A stretch of 49,381 nucleotides of DNA from an uncultured Acinetobacter sp. (GTDB lineage: Bacteria > Pseudomonadota > Gammaproteobacteria > Pseudomonadales > Moraxellaceae). The stretch's first letter is position 1. Each line of letters starts with the position of its first letter. Location of the stretch: assembly GCF_947624825.1 (NCBI RefSeq), contig NZ_CANQLZ010000018.1, positions 1 to 49,381 of the forward strand, read 5' to 3'. Under the pieces are notes generated by a model, which made no database searches, was not told the origin of the DNA, and saw nothing but the letters and a program-made list of their open reading frames with translations. Positions 35,234 to 44,336 of the stretch are shown in pieces. The translations under genes were made by a program, and so were the position numbers.

Positions 35234-35264
35234 AAAAAACCGAAGCATCAGCTTCGGTTTTTTT
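35234..35264. terminator. Terminator after the microprotein, shared with purC
   Basis: ACCGAAGC and GCTTCGGT flank ATCA, with long A and T runs on both sides, so it can end transcripts from both directions. Confidence 0.9.
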
Positions 35265-35278
35265 AAACTTGCTCTGAA

Positions 35279-35998
35279 TTAAAGATCAGATAAGTCGATA
35301 CCAATACGTGTAGCAACTTCTTCGTATGCCTCAACCACACCGCCTAAACCTTGACGGAAACGGTCTTTATCAAGCTTTTTCTTAGTGTCTTTATCCCATA
35401 GACGGCAGCCGTCTGGAGAAAATTCGTCACCAAGTACGATACGGTCGTGGAACACACCAAATTCAAGTTTAAAGTCAACAAGAAGCATGTTACCTTCAGC
35501 AAATAGTGCTTTAAGAACATCGTTCACTTGGTAAGTGAGTTCTTTCATGCGAGCAAGTTGCTCTGCATTTGCCCAACCCAATGCAATCGCTTGAGATTCA
35601 TTGACCATTGGATCGCCAAGAGCATCATCTTTAAAGAATAATTCAAATGTTGGCGGAGTTAACTCTTTACCTTCTTCTACACCTAGACGACGGCAAAGCG
35701 AACCTGCAGCATAGTTACGAATGACACATTCAACAGGAATCATTTGTAATTTTTTCACTAAAACTTCAGTTGGCGTAAGAAGTTTTTCAAAGTGAGTTTC
35801 AATGCCGGCAGCAGCAAGCTTTTCCATAATAAAGGCGTTAAAACGGTTGTTCACCTTACCTTTACGCGCGAGCTGTTCAATCTTTTCACCATTGAATGCA
35901 GAAGCATCATCGCGGAAGACTAAGACTAAGTGATCAGCACTATCTGTTTCATAAACAGATTTAGCTTTACCAGTATAGAGCAAGGTTTGTTTTAACAT
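35279..35998 (-). CDS. purC: SAICAR synthetase
   Basis: 239 residues; joins CAIR and aspartate in purine synthesis. Typical sequence: [14 protein letters not shown], the [20 protein letters not shown] block, [18 protein letters not shown] and [12 protein letters not shown]. The start at 35998 matches the usual [13 protein letters not shown]. The in-frame ATG six codons earlier overlaps the AAAGG that should serve as ribosome site. It follows bamC across a terminator-like hairpin whose T-run ends only about 18 bases before this start. Confidence 0.95.
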   Translation of the reverse strand: MLKQTLLYTGKAKSVYETDSADHLVLVFRDDASAFNGEKIEQLARKGKVNNRFNAFIMEKLAAAGIETHFEKLLTPTEVLVKKLQMIPVECVIRNYAAGSLCRRLGVEEGKELTPPTFELFFKDDALGDPMVNESQAIALGWANAEQLARMKELTYQVNDVLKALFAEGNMLLVDFKLEFGVFHDRIVLGDEFSPDGCRLWDKDTKKKLDKDRFRQGLGGVVEAYEEVATRIGIDLSDL

Positions 35999-36016
35999 GA
36001 GGGGAACCTTTTGCAT

Positions 36017-36040
36017 AAAAAATGCCTAGTACGACTAGGC
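36017..36040 (-). terminator. Terminator between bamC and purC
   Basis: GCCTAG (36024-36029) pairs with CTAGGC (36035-36040), loop TACGA, followed by six T on the minus strand. The stem includes the bamC stop codon. Confidence 0.65.
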
Positions 36041-36634
36041 TGGCCAATTTTGGTAAATCTGGGTTAACAACTGCGCGGCAAGCTCTTGATTTGCAAAACT
36101 GCCATCTGTGTTGAATACAGCTAAAGTTTGCGTAGAACCTAAAGAGGTCAATTTGATGACAACAGCTTTGCCATCAAGTTGGACAGAGGCTTGATAACGA
36201 TATTTGCTTGAACTTGTCACGGGGTAATTAAGGCTACTTAAAGTGGCAAGGGTATACTGCCAAACTTCATTGCTTTCACCTTCCATTTTAAGTAATGGAT
36301 TTTGATTACCATCGACCAACGGGGTTGGGCGTGAGGTCGTTGTTGTCATTGTTTGAGCGGGCGTTGCTTGAGCCAACTGTGGGCGTGGCAAATCAAAACG
36401 ATTGCCTTTGCTATTTTCAAATGCAGGTGCATTTTCAATGGCTAAAGGGTCAACTGTTGGCGCAGGATACAGCGGCGTTGATGGGCGTACCATCGCACCT
36501 TCAGGATATTGCAAAGGGCTCAGTTCAGTTGCTTTTTTATAGTCTAATGAACCATTGTCAAGTACAACCGAATTACAACCAACTAAGCTGATCGCGGAAA
36601 ATGCGAGAATAAAACCAAAACGTAACTGCATCAT
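36035..36634 (-). CDS. bamC: BamC/NlpB-like outer-membrane assembly lipoprotein
   Basis: 199 residues with a lipoprotein signal (SLVGC; Cys20 from the first ATG). The mature N-terminus is unstructured and Pro-rich (PLQYPEGAMVRPSTPLYP), as in BamC, which uses such a segment to bind BamD. A C-terminal domain follows (SNEVWQYTLATLSSLNYPV to NWPA). E. coli BamC is about 344 residues with two helix-grip domains; here only one fits. The order dapA-bamC-purC is the same as in E. coli, which supports the call. Two adjacent ATG starts (36634 and 36631) are possible. Confidence 0.78.
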   Translation of the reverse strand: MMQLRFGFILAFSAISLVGCNSVVLDNGSLDYKKATELSPLQYPEGAMVRPSTPLYPAPTVDPLAIENAPAFENSKGNRFDLPRPQLAQATPAQTMTTTTSRPTPLVDGNQNPLLKMEGESNEVWQYTLATLSSLNYPVTSSSKYRYQASVQLDGKAVVIKLTSLGSTQTLAVFNTDGSFANQELAAQLLTQIYQNWPA

Positions 36635-36646
36635 AATTTGCTCTTA

Positions 36647-37543
36647 TTAAATGAGGCCCACTTCCTTAAGTGCTTCACGAAGTGGCGCGCGATATGCTGG
36701 GGCAAGTGGAGTTAACGGTAAACGAATACCTGACTCAATCAAGCCCATTTCATGAAGTGCCCATTTCACAGGAATTGGGTTTGATTCACAAAATAAAATA
36801 TTGTGAAGATTTGCAATTTTTGCATTTAAAGCAGCAGCTTCTTGGTGCTGACCTGCCAAACCTGCGGCACAAATTTCACTCATTGCTTTTGGTGCAATGT
36901 TAGCAGTCACAGAAATGTTACCTAAGGCACCTTGTTCAATCAGTTGATAGGCTGTGGCATCATCACCTGAATACACAGACATATTTTTTCCCTGTAAACC
37001 TGCAAGTAATGCTGTACCACGCGCAACATCGCCTGTTGCATCTTTAATACCCACAATTTGTGGAATATCTGCAAGACGAATCACAGTGTCATTGTGCATA
37101 TCAACGCCAGTACGACCTGGTACGTTATAAAGGATTTGAGGTAAATCTACAGCTTCAGCAATCGCTTTATAGTGTTGATATAAACCTTCTTGGGTTGGCT
37201 TATTATAATAAGGGGTCACCAATAATGCAGCATCTGCACCTAAAGCTTTGGCTTCTTTTGTCAGCTCAATTGCTTCATGTGTTGAATTTGCACCCGTTCC
37301 GGCAATAATTGGAATGCGCTTGTTGGCAACACGAATAATTTCTTTAATTACTTGTGTGTGTTCTGCCATGCTCAAGGTTGAGGCTTCACCCGTTGTACCC
37401 ACTGCCACGATACTGTTGGTACCTTGCTCAATGTGCCACTCAACGAGCTTCTCAAGACCCTTCCAATCTACGCTGCCATCTTCAAACATAGGGGTGACGA
37501 TTGCGACAATTGAACCCTGAATGGTCTGTGCTTGTTGAGTCAT
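36647..37543 (-). CDS. dapA: 4-hydroxy-tetrahydrodipicolinate synthase
   Basis: 298-residue class I aldolase-type lyase that condenses pyruvate and aspartate semialdehyde in lysine/diaminopimelate synthesis. The Schiff-base lysine is K167 in GIKDATGD, Tyr139 is in YNVPGRTG, and Thr50/Thr51 in VGTTGEAST complete the active site. Ends normally. AGGAT precedes the ATG. First gene of dapA-bamC, with 12 bases between the two. Confidence 0.96.
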   Translation of the reverse strand: MTQQAQTIQGSIVAIVTPMFEDGSVDWKGLEKLVEWHIEQGTNSIVAVGTTGEASTLSMAEHTQVIKEIIRVANKRIPIIAGTGANSTHEAIELTKEAKALGADAALLVTPYYNKPTQEGLYQHYKAIAEAVDLPQILYNVPGRTGVDMHNDTVIRLADIPQIVGIKDATGDVARGTALLAGLQGKNMSVYSGDDATAYQLIEQGALGNISVTANIAPKAMSEICAAGLAGQHQEAAALNAKIANLHNILFCESNPIPVKWALHEMGLIESGIRLPLTPLAPAYRAPLREALKEVGLI

Positions 37544-38278
37544 TTGAAAAAATATCCTATTTGTCCATCCGATTACGGTTAGAAAAACATGAATTTGGAT
37601 GGATTTGTATTTTGATTTGTAAGTAAATCAACGTGATTTTTTGAACGCTGAGTCTACTTAGCTAAATTATGACTGATGAAACGCATAAGAACAATATACT
37701 TTTTTCATCGTCGATAAAAACAATAGCTAAAGTTGAGAAAAGATGGGGTCGTTAAACTTTTACTTTCTCTGCATTAGACATGTTAAAGGTAAAGCAAATT
37801 GTAATTAAACACTAGTAATTTTCTGAATATTTATATAAGACTTAAGCCATAAAAACTCATGCAAAAAGTTATTTTGTGGTGCTTTATGCTAGTTTTTTAA
37901 TCAATTTAAGATTAAATAGCGATTATCATATATCTATAATGTATATTTAACGGATAATAAATAACTGTAAATGATCTGTTTAGAATAGGTTAATAATTGC
38001 TTTTAACTATTAATCGCTTTCTAGGGATTTTTTTGTAAAAATCAATAACTTGAGTAATTAATACTAATTTACTCGGATTTTTTGACTAAAATTAAATCAT
38101 ATTAATTGATTTTAAGACTATCAAAATCACTCAGAAAAAAAATAACTTTCCAATAAATTATCAATATACCCTTTCTAAATGCGCATTTTCTTAAACTTAT
38201 TGATAGCTCGTATAGAGATGCACTCTTCGCCATGATTGCTGGCTAAATTGGCCACTGATTGCAACAAAGGAGTATCCA
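37544..38278. other. 735-base AT-rich gap between dapA and the MFS gene
   Basis: The longest gene-free stretch in the window. It must hold the divergent promoters of dapA and the transporter. I see no coding frame with a ribosome site, no tRNA and no terminator-quality hairpin. One short inverted repeat, AAATCA/TGATTT, lies near 38095-38115. An AAAGGAG ribosome site sits at the right end. Such length could also include an unannotated small RNA; nothing supports one directly. Confidence 0.55.
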
Positions 38279-39502
38279 ATGCAAAGATCAGATAACAAAC
38301 ACGCGGTGACTACAGTCGCGATTTGTTTCCTTATTGCCGTGATTGAAGGTCTAGATATTCAAGCTGCAGGTATTGCAGCTGCCGGTATTCGTGAAAGTTT
38401 CGGCTTAAATAGCTCTCAACTCGGTGTGTTCTTTAGTGCAGGGATTCTGGGTTTATTACCCGGTGCACTTGTTGGTGGTCGTATTGCCGATCGTATTGGT
38501 CGTAAGACGGTATTGATTTGGTCGACTGCAATTTTCGCTGTCTTTACTTTATGTACTGTATGGGTCAATAGCTTTAACAGTTTACTTGCAGTACGTTTCT
38601 TAGCAGGTGCAGGTTTAGGTGCGGCGATGCCAATCTTAATTACTCTTGCATCGGAAGCGGTATCTCCACAAAACCGTGGTCGTGCTGTAGGTCTTATGTA
38701 CTGTGGTATGCCAGTGGGTGCTGCAATTTTATCGTTAATTGCAAGTACAGAATTTGGTGCGAATTGGAAAAATATTTTCTATCTAGGTGGTTTATTACCG
38801 ATTATTGTAATTCCAGTGATGATGTGGTTATTACCTGAATCTAAGGAATACTTAAAAGCCAAAGATTTAGCTGCACAAGCGCCAGTAGGTTCAGCAGCTC
38901 AAGGTGGATCTTTTGCAGATCTATTTAACTCGCAAAATCTGCTGCGTACCTTATTTATTTGGGTAAGTTACTTCTTTACATTGATGGTGGTTTACATCAT
39001 GTTAAGTTGGTTACCTTCATTGTTCCAAGAGCTTGGCTTTAGCCGTAAAGAAGGTGCAACTGCACAGTTCTACTTCATGGTCACTGCAACGATTGGTACG
39101 ATTATTCTTGGTATGTTAACTGACCGTTGGAAAAAATCTTACGTTATTATCTTAATGTACGGTGGTATTTTAGCAGGTCTTATCGCTTTAAATGCGGCAG
39201 GTTCATTAACACAAATGTATCTTGCTTCTGCTTTAGTGGGTGCGTTCGTGATTGGTTGCCAAGGCGTATTATATGCTTTTGGTGGTATTGTTTACCCAAC
39301 TGAAGTACGTGCAACCGGTGTTGGTGTTGCCTCTGCGGTAGGTCGTGTAGGTGCAATGCTTGGACCTGCCATCGCTGGTTCATTATTGACAGCAGGCTTT
39401 GGCGCTACAGGTGTAATCTCAGCTGCTATCCCATGTATTATTATTTCAGCAGTATTTATGCTGATCTTAGTGAAACGTATGCAAACTCAAGACGCGCAAT
39501 AA
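38279..39502 (+). CDS. MFS transporter, aromatic acid:H+ symporter (AAHS) family
   Basis: 407 residues with 12 predicted membrane helices. The first helix has the AAHS signature IEGLDIQAAGIAA, corresponding to the family's DGxD motif, here with Glu-Gly-Leu-Asp. The MFS loop motif GGRIADRIGRKTVL lies between helices 2 and 3, and RGRAVGLMYCG and PTEVRATGVG are further family features. PcaK, BenK and MhpT-like permeases of Acinetobacter belong here, so an aromatic acid is the likely substrate. No degradative gene is adjacent. AAAGGAGTATCCA gives a strong start. Confidence 0.88.
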   Translation: MQRSDNKHAVTTVAICFLIAVIEGLDIQAAGIAAAGIRESFGLNSSQLGVFFSAGILGLLPGALVGGRIADRIGRKTVLIWSTAIFAVFTLCTVWVNSFNSLLAVRFLAGAGLGAAMPILITLASEAVSPQNRGRAVGLMYCGMPVGAAILSLIASTEFGANWKNIFYLGGLLPIIVIPVMMWLLPESKEYLKAKDLAAQAPVGSAAQGGSFADLFNSQNLLRTLFIWVSYFFTLMVVYIMLSWLPSLFQELGFSRKEGATAQFYFMVTATIGTIILGMLTDRWKKSYVIILMYGGILAGLIALNAAGSLTQMYLASALVGAFVIGCQGVLYAFGGIVYPTEVRATGVGVASAVGRVGAMLGPAIAGSLLTAGFGATGVISAAIPCIIISAVFMLILVKRMQTQDAQ

Positions 39503-39516
39503 GTTTCAACCTTGAT

Positions 39517-39547
39517 ATAGCCCACATGATGTGGGCTATTTTTTTGC
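39517..39547 (+). terminator. Terminator of the MFS gene
   Basis: ATAGCCCACA pairs with TGTGGGCTAT across a TGA loop and is followed by seven T residues. Confidence 0.9.
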
Positions 39548-39620
39548 CTAAAAAACGTAGCTTAACCATCTATAGATCCGCTAGGATGCTAACAAAATGC
39601 AATGTTGATGGATAACGAAC

Positions 39621-40271
39621 ATGAACAACAAAAGTGTCTTATTGGTGGTTGATGTACAAAATGGTTTTACACCGGGTGGTCATTTAGCAGTGGCTGCTGC
39701 CGATCAAATTATTCCGTTAGTTAATCAATTGGCAGCGCAATTTCAACAGGTTGTGCTGACCCAAGATTGGCATCCTGTTGATCATATTTCCTTTGCCGAA
39801 CAACACCCAGATAAACAGGCTTATGACAGTGTGCAACTGGATTATGGCAATCAAGTGCTATGGCCAACACATTGTGTACAAGGCACGCATGATGCCGATT
39901 TTCATCCCGATTTAAATATCAATCATGCCCAACTGATTATTCGTAAAGGCGTTAATCCACACATTGACAGCTATTCTGCCTTCCAAGAAGCAGATCGAAA
40001 GACTACGACAGGTTTGGCTGGATACTTACGTGAACGTGGCATTCAACGTGTATTTGTAGTGGGAATAGCCACCGACTTTTGTGTAGCGTGGAGTGCCATA
40101 GATAGTGCCAATTTAGGCTTTGAAACCTACGTGATTGAAGATGCCTGCCAAGGGATAGATCTAAATGGTTCGCTGGCGCAAGCATGGCAAGCAATGCAAC
40201 ACGCAGGGGTACATAAAATTCAGGCAGCAGATGTTGCGCAAATTCTAAATGCAGATCAAAACCATGCATAA
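39621..40271 (+). CDS. pncA: Nicotinamidase
   Basis: 216-residue cysteine hydrolase that deamidates nicotinamide to nicotinate for NAD salvage. The catalytic triad is visible: D11 (VVDVQNGF), K109 ([15 protein letters not shown]) and C154 (GIATDFCV). The metal site is formed by D49, H51 and H55 in QDWHPVDH, with a further His in the WPTHCVQGT block. Its 3' end overlaps the following transporter gene, an unusual partnership. PncB, the next enzyme, is encoded 8.5 kb away. Confidence 0.94.
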   Translation: MNNKSVLLVVDVQNGFTPGGHLAVAAADQIIPLVNQLAAQFQQVVLTQDWHPVDHISFAEQHPDKQAYDSVQLDYGNQVLWPTHCVQGTHDADFHPDLNINHAQLIIRKGVNPHIDSYSAFQEADRKTTTGLAGYLRERGIQRVFVVGIATDFCVAWSAIDSANLGFETYVIEDACQGIDLNGSLAQAWQAMQHAGVHKIQAADVAQILNADQNHA

Positions 40272-41199
40272 ATTTTTAGGTTTTTCTAATTTTATACAAA
40301 AGACGTTTGCGCTTTGGGTACTGCTCTTTGCCTTACTTGCAATGCTCAGTCCAAATACTTTTATATGGCTTAAAAGCTATATTCCGTGGATGCTCGGCAT
40401 TATTATGTTTGGTATGGGCATGACCATGACTTTGGCTGATTTTAAAGGTGTGATGCAAAGTCCTAAAGCGGTGTTGATTGGGGTGGCGGCACAGTTTATC
40501 GTAATGCCAAGTTTGGCTTTTATGTTATGTAAGCTGTTTAATTTAGCGCCTGAAATTGCCATTGGGGTAATTTTAGTGGGTTGCTGCCCCGGTGGTACGG
40601 CATCTAATGTCATCACCTATATGGCAAAAGGCAATACAGCGCTGTCGGTGGCATGTACGTCGGTGTCGACTTTACTAGCACCGTTACTGACACCAGCAAT
40701 TTTTTACTTGCTTGCCAGTCAATGGATTGAAATTAATGCATGGTCGATGCTGACTTCAATTTTACAAGTGGTGCTGTTACCGATTGTATTGGGGCTTATT
40801 GTACGTGGTATTTTAAAACACAATATTCAATATTATATGCCGGCGATGCCATTGATTTCAGTGGTGGCGATTGTAGCCATCGTGGCAGCCATTATTGCTG
40901 GCAGTAAGGGACAAATCTTAGAGTCAGGATTATTAATTTTAGCCGTGGTAATGCTGCATAATGGTTTAGGCTACTTACTTGGTTATTGGGCAAGTCGTCT
41001 GTTTAAATTACCTTATGCCGATGGTAAAGCGATTGCCATTGAAGTGGGAATGCAAAATTCAGGTTTAGGAGTAGCTTTAGCCGCGGTGCATTTTGCTGCA
41101 TCACCAATTACGGCTGTACCAAGTGCGATTTTTAGTTTATGGCACAATATCTCAGGACCTGCACTTGCCACCTATTGGGCGAGTCGTCATCAAGATTAA
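40249..41199 (+). CDS. BASS-family (bile acid:sodium symporter-like) transporter
   Basis: 316 residues with about nine or ten membrane helices. Diagnostic sequences are [35 protein letters not shown] and [16 protein letters not shown], the two crossover/sodium-binding regions of the SBF/BASS fold. Family substrates include bile acids, pyruvate and pantothenate in other organisms; none can be assigned by sequence. The gene overlaps pncA by 23 bases from the first ATG, or by 8 bases (ATGCATAA) from the ATG at 40264, which may be the true start. Neither has a strong ribosome site, pointing to translational coupling. Confidence 0.88.
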   Translation: MQIKTMHKFLGFSNFIQKTFALWVLLFALLAMLSPNTFIWLKSYIPWMLGIIMFGMGMTMTLADFKGVMQSPKAVLIGVAAQFIVMPSLAFMLCKLFNLAPEIAIGVILVGCCPGGTASNVITYMAKGNTALSVACTSVSTLLAPLLTPAIFYLLASQWIEINAWSMLTSILQVVLLPIVLGLIVRGILKHNIQYYMPAMPLISVVAIVAIVAAIIAGSKGQILESGLLILAVVMLHNGLGYLLGYWASRLFKLPYADGKAIAIEVGMQNSGLGVALAAVHFAASPITAVPSAIFSLWHNISGPALATYWASRHQD

Positions 41200-41224
41200 A
41201 AAAAAGGGATGCGATGCATCCCTT
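41197..41224. terminator. Bidirectional terminator between BASS and YtjB-like genes
   Basis: AAGGGATGC (41204-41212) pairs with GCATCCCTT (41216-41224), loop GAT, with a nine-base A-run on the left giving a U-tract for the minus-strand gene. Confidence 0.85.
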
Positions 41225-41229
41225 CATTC

Positions 41230-42501
41230 TTATGCATTGCTTGCAGATTTACTCTTTAAAATCTCACTACGGATCTGTTGAGCGACTTCAGCAGTTTGCG
41301 CGTCCATACCACTGATCATAAAGGCATGACGAGTCAGGGCATTGCTTGGATTAGGCAGGGCCACCAATTCGTAATGATCACTCAATTGTTTGAGTAATTC
41401 ATTGGCCAATTGCAAGGCACTTTCTTTGGCTACTAGCTGTTGCACTAAACGCTCTGCTGCTTGTGCCGCAGACAAGTGCATAGCAGGCACGGCAGTCGAT
41501 AAAGCGGTGCGTGTTTGTAGCACAAAGCGTTTATCCTCACGGTAACGCTTATACAGCACCTCAGACAGCAATTGGAACACGTTGCTAATCATCACCAAAC
41601 ATTTCACTGCATCGGCTTTTTCAGAAGACACGCTCAGCATCGCGCCGTGTTCATTAAAGTTCTGTACCAACACCACATCAGGACTATTGAGTTTGTAATG
41701 CTGTAAACATAAGTCGATACTTTTGTTTAAGAACAACTGACACAAATTAAAATATGGCACCGCCACAGTTGGACTGACCGAATTGAGTAATTGTTTCGGG
41801 TCATAATATTGAATACTTAATGCCACCGCAGATTGATCAAGCACTACAGGTTTAATCTCTTTGAGCTTAGGTTTGTTTTGCGCTTGTTGCTCAATTTGTG
41901 CCAATGCTAAAGCTGTATTGTGCTTTTCTTGCTCTAAAGCTTGGCTTAGGGTTTGTAATTCATGTTTTAGACGCGCTTCGTGATTAATACGTTCTAAATA
42001 TTCTTTACGGCTTGGGCGGGCAATGGCACGGTAAATCAGCCACAACACGCTATGGGCAATTAAAGACACCAAAATCATGAGCCATTGGTTACGCAAAATC
42101 TCGCCTGTACTTGGTTGCACGAGGGTAATTTCAATGCTGCCAATTTTTTGTTCATTTTGGATGGCATCGCGAACGAAGACTTCACCTTCACGGGTTTTGG
42201 CTAAGCCACCTGTGGCTAAGACCTGTTGATTGGCATCTAAAATACGAATTGAAGCCACACTTGGATTGGTGGCATAACGATTCGCTAACAACGCTAAAGA
42301 CACCGTATTGGCGGGCTCAAGCTCAGTTAAACTGTCTGTAACCAATTGGCTGGTCATCAACTGACCTTGATTGGCACGGTTTTCATTCAGTTGATGAGTT
42401 GTGGCTAACACCAATAAAAAGGTGTGTAGGGCAAAACTTACAATGAGTAGGCTAGCAAATAGCCCTTGTCTAGGCGCATTCAACGTAAACTTCCAAGGCA
42501 A
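41230..42501 (-). CDS. Large membrane protein related to YtjB/Smp, divergent from serB
   Basis: 423 residues. A first membrane helix (about 13-33) is followed by a periplasmic domain (35-140; ASIRILDANQQVLATGG), a second helix (about 140-160), a coiled coil (about 170-225, Gln/Glu rich) and a cytoplasmic domain to the end. The N-terminal half and the divergent placement next to serB match E. coli YtjB (Smp), a membrane protein of unclear role. YtjB is about 214 residues, so the C-terminal 200 residues are extra. The only in-frame start near 42501 is TTG, with no clear ribosome site. Function unknown. Confidence 0.72.
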   Translation of the reverse strand: MPWKFTLNAPRQGLFASLLIVSFALHTFLLVLATTHQLNENRANQGQLMTSQLVTDSLTELEPANTVSLALLANRYATNPSVASIRILDANQQVLATGGLAKTREGEVFVRDAIQNEQKIGSIEITLVQPSTGEILRNQWLMILVSLIAHSVLWLIYRAIARPSRKEYLERINHEARLKHELQTLSQALEQEKHNTALALAQIEQQAQNKPKLKEIKPVVLDQSAVALSIQYYDPKQLLNSVSPTVAVPYFNLCQLFLNKSIDLCLQHYKLNSPDVVLVQNFNEHGAMLSVSSEKADAVKCLVMISNVFQLLSEVLYKRYREDKRFVLQTRTALSTAVPAMHLSAAQAAERLVQQLVAKESALQLANELLKQLSDHYELVALPNPSNALTRHAFMISGMDAQTAEVAQQIRSEILKSKSASNA

Positions 42502-42560
42502 TTCGATTCAATTTCGATTATGATTCTAACAATAGTTGTAGCTCAGACCCGAGTCAATTC

Positions 42561-43781
42561 ATGCGAGAAATCATTCTTATTTCATTTTTAGGGCCAGACC
42601 AACCTAATCAGTTTACTCGATTAATGCAGGTGTTGTCCGTTCATTCCTTACAAATTCTTGATGTCGGTCAAGCCGTCATTCACAACCAGCTCACTTTAGG
42701 CATTGTGGTTGCTTCAGAAGACCAAACCGCAACCGCGCTTGCGATGAAGGAAATTCTGATTTTAGCACACGAAATTGGCTTAACTGTGCGCTTTAAACCG
42801 ATTACTCAAGTGCAATATGAGCAGTGGGTCAGTGAAGGTGGGCGTACACGTTATATTGTCACCGCGCTTGCCCCTGAGCTTGAAGCCTCTCATTTACAAG
42901 CCGTAACTCAGATTGTTTCAGAGCAAGGCTTTAACATTGAAACTGTAACCCGTCTTTCAGGGCGTCCAGTACTCAATGAGCCAGAACAAAGTAAACGTGC
43001 GTGTGTTGAGTTTGGTTTAAAAGGCCAAATGCTCGATGCAGCAGCCATGCGTGCAGCGTGTTTGAGTTTGTCTAATGAACTCAATATGGATATTGCAGTA
43101 CAAGAAGACAATGCTTACCGCCGTAATCGTCGTTTAGTCTGCTTTGATATGGATTCAACTTTAATTGAGCAAGAAGTGATTGATGAGCTTGCCATTGAAG
43201 CAGGTGTAGGTGCGCAAGTGGCTGAAATCACCGAGCGTGCTATGCAAGGGGAGCTTGATTTTCAAGAGAGTTTCCGTGCCCGTGTTGCGCTGCTCAAAGG
43301 TATGGATGCTTCAGTGCTTTCTAAGATTGCTGAGCGTTTAACCATTACCGATGGTGCAGAACGTCTGATTTCAACCTTAAAAGCACTGGGTTACCGTACT
43401 GCGATTTTATCGGGTGGTTTTCAATATTTTGCCGAATATCTACAAGCAAAATTAGGCATTGATGAAGTGCATGCCAATATCTTAGATATTCAAGATGGCG
43501 TAGTCACAGGCGAAGTCAAAGGTCATATCGTTGATGGCGCGCGTAAAGCCTTATTACTCAAGCAAATTGCTGATGAAATGGGTATTTCACTCGAGCAAGC
43601 CATTGCGGTAGGCGATGGTGCCAACGACTTACCTATGCTTTCAATTGCAGGCTTAGGTGTGGCTTTCCGTGCTAAGCCATTGGTACGTGAAAATGCCAAA
43701 CAAGCCATTTCAAGCGTTGGTTTAGATGGTGTGTTGTACTTGCTTGGCGTGCATGATAAAGACTTAAATCGTGATGCATAA
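42561..43781 (+). CDS. serB: Phosphoserine phosphatase with N-terminal ACT-like domains
   Basis: 406 residues; last step of serine synthesis. The C-terminal HAD domain has D196 and D198 in CFDMDSTLIEQEVIDE, Ser/Thr in ILSGGFQYF and the metal site in VGDGANDLPML. The N-terminal 180 residues form two ACT-like domains (EIILISFLGPDQPNQFTRL and YIVTALAPELEASHLQAV), as in SerB proteins of Pseudomonas and mycobacteria; these can bind serine for feedback. Length is normal for this long form. Confidence 0.95.
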   Translation: MREIILISFLGPDQPNQFTRLMQVLSVHSLQILDVGQAVIHNQLTLGIVVASEDQTATALAMKEILILAHEIGLTVRFKPITQVQYEQWVSEGGRTRYIVTALAPELEASHLQAVTQIVSEQGFNIETVTRLSGRPVLNEPEQSKRACVEFGLKGQMLDAAAMRAACLSLSNELNMDIAVQEDNAYRRNRRLVCFDMDSTLIEQEVIDELAIEAGVGAQVAEITERAMQGELDFQESFRARVALLKGMDASVLSKIAERLTITDGAERLISTLKALGYRTAILSGGFQYFAEYLQAKLGIDEVHANILDIQDGVVTGEVKGHIVDGARKALLLKQIADEMGISLEQAIAVGDGANDLPMLSIAGLGVAFRAKPLVRENAKQAISSVGLDGVLYLLGVHDKDLNRDA

Positions 43782-43797
43782 CTATTGAGCATCAATT

Positions 43798-43827
43798 AAA
43801 AAACGCAGCTTAAGGCTGCGTTTTTTT
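43798..43827 (+). terminator. Terminator of serB
   Basis: AAACGCAGC pairs with GCTGCGTTT across TTAAG, followed by a T-run. Confidence 0.9.
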
Positions 43828-43935
43828 CACGACAAGGTATGTCGTTTTGAGTGCTCGCTTACGTTTTTTTATAGCTTCAATTGCGCATAATAGCAGCGAC
43901 GAATTTAGCGAAAGCGAACATTGCGGAGCTGATGA

Positions 43936-44235
43936 ATGATTGTATTACTGTTGATAAACGTGGTGGTATTGTACTTTGCCGCGCCTGATCGCCGTTATGT
44001 GTTGGCGGCACTCACTTTATTGATGATTGAACTGTTTACCTTAAGCATGATGTGGCTATTTAATTTATCTAGCTTGATGGCTTATGGTTTAGGATTTGCC
44101 TTGTTGATGTTAGGTTTAGTTGTATTATTGTTGCGTGAAGATCGTCATTTACAACAACAAAATAAGTCGCCACAGCAGCCTATTGAACATACGCCTTTAG
44201 AGAGTGACAGCCATTATCTTGCACATAAGTTTTGA
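43936..44235 (+). CDS. Small integral membrane protein, 99 residues, unknown
   Basis: Three hydrophobic segments (about 1-15, 21-43 and 46-66) are followed by a polar, Gln-rich cytoplasmic-type tail (LREDRHLQQQNKSPQQP). Family not recognised. GCGGAGCTGATGA precedes the ATG. It stands between the serB terminator and the SCP2 gene; the 101-base gap to the latter holds a small GCGCT/AGCGC hairpin (44250-44264). Confidence 0.7.
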   Translation: MIVLLLINVVVLYFAAPDRRYVLAALTLLMIELFTLSMMWLFNLSSLMAYGLGFALLMLGLVVLLLREDRHLQQQNKSPQQPIEHTPLESDSHYLAHKF

Positions 44236-44336
44236 TTTTTATTGTCTTGGCGCTCGCTTAGCGCTTGTTATACAAAATAAAATTTAAATTGTGCTAGCAT
44301 GCATAATTTATAAACAATTAAAAATAGGCTGTTTAC

